A stretch of DNA of 64,000 bases from Kribbella sp. ALI-6-A (GTDB lineage Bacteria > Actinomycetota > Actinomycetes > Propionibacteriales > Kribbellaceae), in NCBI RefSeq assembly GCF_001984195.1, contig NZ_MTQN01000012.1, positions 1,116,001 through 1,180,000 of the forward strand, read 5' to 3'. Of the stretch, positions 59,451-64,000 are shown in pieces. The notes beneath the pieces are model-generated. The model was not told the DNA's origin. It searched no databases and worked only from the letters and a program-made list of their open reading frames with translations. Every line of letters begins with the position of its first letter. Positions within the stretch are counted from its first letter, which is position 1. A program made the translations under genes and the position numbers.

Positions 59451-60374
59451 TTACCTACCGAGGGCCGCGATCACCGCGGAGGCGGTCGCGGCGTCCTGGA
59501 CACCGAGGCCGGTGAGGTCGGCGATCGATCGTTTCGCGGTCGGGATGAACCCGTCGCGCAGCACGGCTCCGACGGACAGATCCACGTCGGCGGCGAGCAC
59601 GGCCGCCCGGACGGCGTTGCCGAAGTCGCCGTGGTCGAGACACTGCGCGTGGTCGTCGGTGACAACGGTCGCGCCGGCGAAGATCTCGGGCGGTAGTTCG
59701 CCCTTGCCCGGCATGTCGGTGCCGACACCGGTGACGTGTACGGCGTCCCTGAACAACTCGAACGGCAGAGCTGAAGTCGCCGGTGTAGTAGCGATTACGC
59801 AGGCTGCTCCCCGCCCAGCGCCTGCGGCGCCGAGCTCCGGGGCAGGCCGGGCTTCGATGCCCTCCGCCTTCAGTATGGCCATCAAGTGGGTGACAGCTTC
59901 GGGGCGGCGGCCCCAGATTTGGTAGGTGAGGTGAGGGCGGAGGTGGTGGAGCCACTTGGCTTGCAGGCGGGCCTGGTCGCCGGTGCCGAGGATGAGGACT
60001 TCTTCGACGTCGGCGGGGATCATCGCGTCGGTGATCAGGGCGCCGGCGGCCGCGGTGCGCCAGGCGGTGAGGCGGCCCTCGTCGGCGAGTACGGCGGCGG
60101 GCTCGCCGGTGGCGGCATCGACCACCAGCATCAGGCCGTTGTTGACCGAGGCGAAGGTGCTGGCGATCTTCACCGTGAAGTGCGCCGTGCCGTCGACGTA
60201 GCCGGCTTTGACGTGGCAGTCGCCGGACGACGCCGGGAAGTCGAGCACCATCGGCGGCGGGACCTGCGTCCGGCCCTCGGCATGCGCGATCAACGCCGTA
60301 CGCACCGCGCCGAACACCAACTCCGGCGTCACGACGGACCGGATCTCCTCCAGGCCGACCACGCGCAGCGTCAC
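59451..60374 (-). CDS. Ornithine cyclodeaminase-family (OCD/Mu-crystallin) enzyme
   Basis: This 307-residue protein has the OCD fold: VTLRVVGLEEIRSVVTPELVF at the start, PPPMVLDFPASSGDCHVKAGYVDG (substrate loop with a lysine), FTVKIASTFASVNNGLMLVVDAATGEPAAVLADEGRLTAWRTAAAGAL, and the Rossmann motif VLILGTGDQARLQAKWL (about 133-149). Members reduce or oxidise cyclic or imino amino acids with NAD(P)H, including DauB-like enzymes of D-arginine use. The GTG at 60374 overlaps the aminotransferase stop (GTGA), so the two are coupled. Confidence 0.85.
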   Translation of the reverse strand: MTLRVVGLEEIRSVVTPELVFGAVRTALIAHAEGRTQVPPPMVLDFPASSGDCHVKAGYVDGTAHFTVKIASTFASVNNGLMLVVDAATGEPAAVLADEGRLTAWRTAAAGALITDAMIPADVEEVLILGTGDQARLQAKWLHHLRPHLTYQIWGRRPEAVTHLMAILKAEGIEARPAPELGAAGAGRGAACVIATTPATSALPFELFRDAVHVTGVGTDMPGKGELPPEIFAGATVVTDDHAQCLDHGDFGNAVRAAVLAADVDLSVGAVLRDGFIPTAKRSIADLTGLGVQDAATASAVIAALGR

Positions 60375-61501
60375 CGCCGCCGCTCCAACCAGTTGCCCCA
60401 GGCATCGATCGCCGGTTCGGGATCGAGCCGGCCGAGCCCGACCCGGAACCGGTCCGGCGGAGTCGGAGTCAGCCGCGACGAGTAGATCCCCGCCGGTAGC
60501 AGCAGAACGCCGGCCTGCTCGACCAGCTCGGTGCACATCGCCTCGACGCCCTCCGGACCGGCGTACCGGGGGAAGCAGACGCATCCACCCTGCGGCGGCT
60601 CGAACTCGAACAGCTCCGGGTACCGCGCGAAGAACTCCGCGAACACCGGCAGGTTGCGCGCGACGATCCCGCGGTTGCGCTCCAGCAGGCGGTCCCGCGC
60701 GCGCAGCGCGATCAGCGCGAGGATCTCGCTCGGCGCCGAGTTGCAGATCGAGGTGTAGTGCTTGGCCCGTTCCAGCCGGTCCAGGACGTCGCGGTCGCGG
60801 CAGGCGATCCAGCCGATCCGCAGCCCGGGCAGGCCGTACGCCTTCGACATCACGTTCAGGGACAGCGCGGACGCCGACAAATCAGTTGCTTGCGGCAACG
60901 GTTGCCGGTCGAGTTCCAGCCCGCGATACACCTCGTCGCTGAACAACCTGATGCCCCGCTCGTCGCACAACCGCACCAGCCGCGTCCAGGCGGCCGGATC
61001 CGGCACCGCGCCCGTCGGGTTGTTCGGGAAGTTCACCGAGACCATCCGCGTGGTCGGCCGCACCGCCCGCTCGATCGCTTCGACGTCCAGCGCCCAGCCG
61101 TTCTCGGGCCGCAGCGCGACGCCGGTCACCTCGCAGATGTCGAGCGGGATCGTCTCGGCGGCCTGGTAGTTGGGTGTCAGGACGACGACGTGGTCGCCCG
61201 GTTCGAGCAGCACCCGCATCGCCAGGTAGATGCCCTCCTCGGCACCGGCGAAGCACATCACGTCGTCCGCCTCGAGGCCGTCGTACGTGCGGGCGATCTC
61301 CTCCCGCAACGCGGGCAGACCGCGCGTTTCGGTGTAGCCCAGCTCCAGCGATTCCCAGCGGCGGCGCCCGTCGTCGTCGGCGAGGGCGAGCAGCTCGGAC
61401 ATCGGCAGCGACTGCGCGTCCGACGCGGTCAGGTGGTACCGCGCGCTGAACTCCCAGCGCGAGAAGTACGTCTCCAGCCGGAAGTCAGGCAGGGTCGGCA
61501 T
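60371..61501 (-). CDS. PLP-dependent class I/II aminotransferase
   Basis: This 376-residue aminotransferase contains LGYTETRGLPALREEIA (about 51-67), FAGAEEGIYLAMRVLLEPGDHVVVLTPNYQA, the NPTG region VNFPNNPTGAVPDPAAW (about 158-174), LFSDEVYRGLEL and the lysine motif NVMSKAYGLPGLRIGW (about 218-233, K in SKAY). It would move an amino group between an amino acid and a keto acid in the cytoplasm. Which amino acid is used is inferred only from the OCD and DauR-like neighbours. Its ATG overlaps the regulator gene by 17 nt. Confidence 0.88.
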   Translation of the reverse strand: MPTLPDFRLETYFSRWEFSARYHLTASDAQSLPMSELLALADDDGRRRWESLELGYTETRGLPALREEIARTYDGLEADDVMCFAGAEEGIYLAMRVLLEPGDHVVVLTPNYQAAETIPLDICEVTGVALRPENGWALDVEAIERAVRPTTRMVSVNFPNNPTGAVPDPAAWTRLVRLCDERGIRLFSDEVYRGLELDRQPLPQATDLSASALSLNVMSKAYGLPGLRIGWIACRDRDVLDRLERAKHYTSICNSAPSEILALIALRARDRLLERNRGIVARNLPVFAEFFARYPELFEFEPPQGGCVCFPRYAGPEGVEAMCTELVEQAGVLLLPAGIYSSRLTPTPPDRFRVGLGRLDPEPAIDAWGNWLERRR

Positions 61502-62132
61502 GGTTCGTCGCTTCCTTCCGCGCATCGCCGAGCAGTTGGTAGAACGCGGACCGGCTGATCTTCAACGCCCGCGCGACCGTCGGCACCGACCGCCGCTGAC
61601 TCAGTACGCCGGCCGCTTCCAGCCGTCCGATCAGTTCCAGCCGGTCGCGCCGCGACAACCGATCGACCGGTACGCCACGGTCGCGGACGAAGTCGCCGAC
61701 CAGCTCGTTGAGCGTCTCGGTCCAGTCCCGCTCGAACAGCACCCGTGGCTGCTGGACCACCGGCGCGGCGAAGGCGGCCAGGATCCGCCCCGCCTCCTCG
61801 AACGCCGTCCGGTCCACGTTGACGCACAGCACCAACCCGGCCTTGCCGTCGGCGTCCCGCAGTACGGCACTCACGCTCGACAGCCGTCGCCCGTCCGGCA
61901 GCGACTTCGGATAGGGCCCGTAGACGTCCCGGCCGGTCTCCGTCAGCCCATCCAGCTCCCCGAGCAACGAGGGCTCGCCGACTTCCCGCCGCGACAACGG
62001 GTTCCAGATCGCCACGACCCGGTCGGTCGCCGGATCGTGCAGCACCACCTCGGCGTGCGGCGACAACAGCCGCGCGATCGCCTCACCCACCGGCGCCAGC
62101 CGGTCGACCTCGGCCTTCAGCTCAGAGTTCAC
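61485..62132 (-). CDS. YheO/DauR-like PAS plus HTH regulator
   Basis: This 215-residue protein has an N-terminal PAS-type YheO domain (about 5-115; IARLLSPHAEVVLHDPATDRVVAIWNPLSRREVG, VSAVLRDADGKAGLVLCVNVDRTAFEE). A C-terminal HTH_22-like domain is at about 165-205 (LIGRLEAAGVLSQRRSVPTVARALKISRSAFYQLLGDAR). DauR, which senses D-arginine-derived compounds in Pseudomonas, has this architecture. It heads the operon with the aminotransferase and OCD gene and probably controls it. I chose the GTG at 62132; the ribosome site is weak. Confidence 0.8.
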   Translation of the reverse strand: MNSELKAEVDRLAPVGEAIARLLSPHAEVVLHDPATDRVVAIWNPLSRREVGEPSLLGELDGLTETGRDVYGPYPKSLPDGRRLSSVSAVLRDADGKAGLVLCVNVDRTAFEEAGRILAAFAAPVVQQPRVLFERDWTETLNELVGDFVRDRGVPVDRLSRRDRLELIGRLEAAGVLSQRRSVPTVARALKISRSAFYQLLGDARKEATNHADPA

Positions 62133-62198
62133 GCTTCGGACGATATGTCCACTCAAGACAAAATGTCTACATAGGTAGCAGTGGAATAGATCCTCTTC

Positions 62199-62244
62199 TG
62201 GACCAGTTGGTCCATTCGACAGCAGAAATGGACCGAGCGGTCCA
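62199..62244. promoter_or_regulatory. Two matching 16-bp palindromes, 30 bp apart
   Basis: TGGACCAGTTGGTCCA (62199-62214) and TGGACCGAGCGGTCCA (62229-62244) have 7-bp arms and a 2-nt centre and share the half-site TGGACC. Their centres are exactly 30 bp apart, about three DNA turns. They lie 67-112 nt from the DauR-like start and 27-72 nt from the SnoaL-like ATG, so one dimeric regulator could control both directions. Confidence 0.75.
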
Positions 62245-62270
62245 ACCCAGACACAGCAGAAGAGGTCACC

Positions 62271-62648
62271 ATGCCAACCGACAACGACACCCTCGTCCGC
62301 GAGTTCGTCGAGGCGTTCAACACCAAGGACAGCGGCAACCTGGCGCAGTACCTGCACCCCGAGGTCGTCTTCCAGAACTATGGCGACGCCGAGATCGCCG
62401 GCCGCGACGCGGTCCTGCAGGTCTGGACCAGCGTCTTCGCCGCGTTCGAACAGGTCGAGTTCGAGACGCTGCACCAAGCGGTCAACGGCGACGTCGTGCT
62501 GGCCGAGCAGGTGCACGGCCTCGGCCTCCCGGGCGGGCCCCTCGCTCCGATCAAGAACGTCGCCGTGTACGAGATCCGCGACGGCATGATCGCCGCCTGG
62601 CGCGACTACACCAACCCGGAGTACAGCCGCACGCTGCTGCAGGGCTGA
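62271..62648 (+). CDS. SnoaL/NTF2-like protein
   Basis: This 125-residue protein has the NTF2 cone pattern: NDTLVREFVEAFNTKDSGNLAQYLHPEVVFQNYGDAEIAGRDAVLQVWTSVFAAFEQVEFETLHQAVNGDVVLAEQV, and IRDGMIAAWRDYTNPEYSR at the end. It resembles limonene epoxide hydrolase and SnoaL polyketide-cyclase-type proteins, whose small cavity binds a hydrophobic ligand. No conserved catalytic pair can be confirmed by eye. AGAAGAGG precedes the ATG. It is 67 nt before the quinone-oxidoreductase-like gene and probably co-transcribed with it. Confidence 0.82.
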   Translation: MPTDNDTLVREFVEAFNTKDSGNLAQYLHPEVVFQNYGDAEIAGRDAVLQVWTSVFAAFEQVEFETLHQAVNGDVVLAEQVHGLGLPGGPLAPIKNVAVYEIRDGMIAAWRDYTNPEYSRTLLQG

Positions 62649-62715
62649 CCATCCCCCTCACCCGCGGTGGCCGGTACACCTCCGGCCGCCGCGCGGCTTC
62701 GTCAGAAAGAAGGCC

Positions 62716-63621
62716 ATGAAAGCCATCCACATGTACGCGTACGGCGGCCCCGAAGTGCTGCGCTACGAGGACGCGCCGCGGCCCGTCCCGAGCACCGGCC
62801 AGGTGCTGGTCCGCGCCGCCGGCACGTCCTTCAATCCCGGTGACGCGTTCGTCCGCTCCGGCGGTATGCGTCACCGGCACGAGTTCGCGATGCCGCAGAT
62901 CCTCGGCATGGACCTGTCCGGCACCGTCGTCGAACTCGGCCCGGGCGTGAACGCTCCGACGGTCGGCGACCAGGTCATTTCCTTCCTGCCGTGGCCGGCG
63001 AACGGCGGCTACGGCGAGTACGTCGCCGTCCCGGTGGAGGCGCTGGCTCCGGCGCCGGTGTCGATCCCGCTCGCCGACGCCGCCGCACTGCCGGTCGCCG
63101 GACTCACCGCCTGGCAGGCGATCCACGAGCAACTGCGCCTGGCACCGGGGCAACGCATCCTGGTCAACGGCGCGGGCGGCGGCGTCGGCCGCCTCGCCGT
63201 TCAGTTCGCCAAGGTCGCCGGCGCGACTGTCGTCGCCGTGGCCGGACCGCGCAGCGTCGCGACCGCTCACGCCGCGGGCGCCGACGAGGTGCACGACTAC
63301 AGCAGGCCATGGCACACGGAACCGGTTGACGCAGTCCTGCAGGCCGCCGGCGGCGGCAGCGACCGCCTGGTCGCGCTGATCAAGCCCGGCGGCAGCATCG
63401 TCTCGATCACCGCGCCGGTGCCAGTGAACGGACGCGACGTCACGAGCAGCACCTTCGAGCTGAGGAGCGACATCGGGCAGCTGACCGAGATCGCCCGCTG
63501 GGTCGACACCGGCGCGGTCACCACGGGAATCACCGAGCGGCTGCCACTGAGCGAGCTGCCCGCGGTCCACCGCCGCCACGCCACCGGCGACCTGCACGGC
63601 AAGGTCGTACTGATGCCCTAG
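62716..63621 (+). CDS. Zinc-independent quinone oxidoreductase (MDR family)
   Basis: This 301-residue medium-chain dehydrogenase has the GroES-like N-terminus (KAIHMYAYGGPEVLRYEDAPRPVPSTGQVLVRAAGTSFNPGDAFVRSGG) and a Rossmann domain with ILVNGAGGGVGRLAVQFAKVAGATVVAVA (about 140-168; the GGGVG motif). It lacks the cysteine cluster of structural zinc and the zinc ligands of alcohol dehydrogenases. It would reduce quinones or enones with NADPH in the cytoplasm. AGAAGG lies 6 nt before the ATG. A TetR gene lies 310 nt downstream on the same strand. Confidence 0.88.
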   Translation: MKAIHMYAYGGPEVLRYEDAPRPVPSTGQVLVRAAGTSFNPGDAFVRSGGMRHRHEFAMPQILGMDLSGTVVELGPGVNAPTVGDQVISFLPWPANGGYGEYVAVPVEALAPAPVSIPLADAAALPVAGLTAWQAIHEQLRLAPGQRILVNGAGGGVGRLAVQFAKVAGATVVAVAGPRSVATAHAAGADEVHDYSRPWHTEPVDAVLQAAGGGSDRLVALIKPGGSIVSITAPVPVNGRDVTSSTFELRSDIGQLTEIARWVDTGAVTTGITERLPLSELPAVHRRHATGDLHGKVVLMP

Positions 63622-63931
63622 CGCTCGACGGTCAGCTCAGCGGACCCGCGGACGCCGTCGACGCGGTCCATGGACTCCGGTCACGACGCAGACCCGTTCC
63701 GCCGCCGGCACCGGGCGTTCAGCAACACCCGGTTGCCGGTCGACCGGGCGACCCCCTCTGCTCCGACTTCCGCCTCCATGGACCGCGTCGGCCAAGGACG
63801 CGACCACCACCGCCAGCAATGTCTTCGACCCCATCACGCCGCCAGCAGTAACCAGGCCGCGACCACCTCAAACGGCGGCACCGACTTCGCTACCGTTGAT
63901 GCAAAACTACCTACGTGGTAATTTTGCCAGC
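63622..63931. other. Intergenic region with long-range inverted repeat
   Basis: I see no convincing gene in this 310-nt stretch. A 16-bp perfect inverted repeat (63659-63674 and 63775-63790; CGACGCGGTCCATGGA and its complement) flanks about 100 nt. A minus-strand frame near 63622-63690 reads like a protein C-terminus (GSAELTVER then stop) but has no start, so it may be a remnant. The promoter and operator of the TetR gene occupy the right end. Confidence 0.4.
63901..63927. promoter_or_regulatory. TetR autoregulatory operator candidate
   Basis: GCAAAACTACC (63901-63911) and GGTAATTTTGC (63917-63927) form a 27-bp near-perfect palindrome with one mismatch and a 5-nt centre. It ends 4 nt before the ATG of the TetR gene and is AT-rich, as expected for a promoter with an operator over it. 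Confidence 0.7.
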
Positions 63932-64000
63932 ATGGTAGAAACGATGCCGCGGCGGCAGCGGAAGAAGGAGCGCACCCGGGAGCTGATCCGGGACACCGCG
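63932..64000 (+). CDS. TetR-family regulator, C-terminus beyond window
   Basis: Only 23 codons are visible: MVETMPRRQRKKERTRELIRDTA. The RKKERTRELI..TA pattern is the usual first helix of TetR proteins just before the helix-turn-helix. The start could also be the ATG at 63944. The palindrome directly upstream supports autoregulation. It is on the same strand as the quinone oxidoreductase gene but probably has its own promoter. Confidence 0.7.
   Translation, partial: MVETMPRRQRKKERTRELIRDTA

Noticed and set aside
63659..63790. Insertion element or invertible segment between 16-bp inverted repeats
   Set aside because: There is only about 100 nt between the arms, no transposase or recombinase and no target duplication. 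It may be a chance repeat or decayed DNA.

Overview
The window is very GC-rich DNA with strong G/C at third codon positions, many GTG starts and many 1-4 nt gene overlaps. The gene content is that of a soil actinomycete: an F420-type luciferase-like oxidoreductase, a mycothiol-type DinB-fold protein, an IdeR/DmdR-style iron box, lipoprotein-fed CUT1 sugar transporters, NACHT and XRE/TPR regulators, and several SigE-type ECF sigma factors. The overall style resembles Kribbella or another Propionibacteriales member. This assignment is inference; there is no rRNA or tRNA in the window to confirm it.

Layout. 1-2.6 kb: the N-terminal part of a large secreted PKD-repeat protein (running off the left edge) and a small hypothetical protein. 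2.6-9.7 kb: a sialic-acid locus on the minus strand, with a CUT1 ABC transporter, an N-acetylneuraminate lyase-like aldolase, a NanR-like FCD/GntR repressor, a secreted sialidase and a NanM-like mutarotase. The same operator-like sequence precedes the transporter operon and the sialidase. 9.8-12.2 kb: a truncated GIY-YIG gene, a pure 8-bp tandem repeat, a BadF-type (GlcNAc-kinase-like) sugar kinase and a nucleotidyltransferase. 12.3-22.9 kb: a tightly coupled plus-strand operon resembling acyclic-terpene or methyl-branched acyl-CoA utilisation (DinB-like protein, AtuA, acyl-CoA dehydrogenase, carboxylase beta and alpha subunits, second acyl-CoA dehydrogenase, acyl-CoA ligase, TetR). 22.9-29.6 kb: LLM oxidoreductase, membrane NACHT NTPase, DHA2 drug exporter, proline dehydrogenase and a Nudix-GNAT fusion.

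29.6-30.5 kb is the most unusual non-coding stretch. It holds a 19-bp perfect hairpin, a run of four hairpins that all show the same TGAGGAG loop, a 63-codon gene, an inverted repeat, and five GGACCT-type repeats spaced exactly 11 bp apart in front of an XRE/TPR-type regulator. 31.8-41.5 kb: GNAT, Tat-exported PHP phosphoesterase, MpaB-like oxygenase, ROK repressor, orphan ParA-like ATPase and a glycine-betaine-type ABC transporter with a double permease. 41.6-52.4 kb: mostly single genes (secreted Cys protein, truncated haemoglobin, APH-like kinase, F420/NADP reductase-like protein, methyltransferase, iron-boxed siderophore-interacting protein, P-loop ATPase, VOC protein, secreted endonuclease I, secreted serine protease, SigE-type sigma and membrane partner).

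52.4-59.2 kb: a structured intergenic region, a GH16 glycosidase divergent from a UTRA/GntR repressor with a DasR-like operator between them, an ECF sigma gene with an apparent 1-nt frameshift that fuses it to its membrane partner, and a second CUT1 sugar transporter with a LacI-type operator. 59.4-64 kb: a DauR-like regulator, aminotransferase and ornithine-cyclodeaminase-family operon, a pair of matching palindromes 30 bp apart, a SnoaL-like protein, a quinone-oxidoreductase-like protein and the start of a TetR gene with its own palindrome at the right edge.
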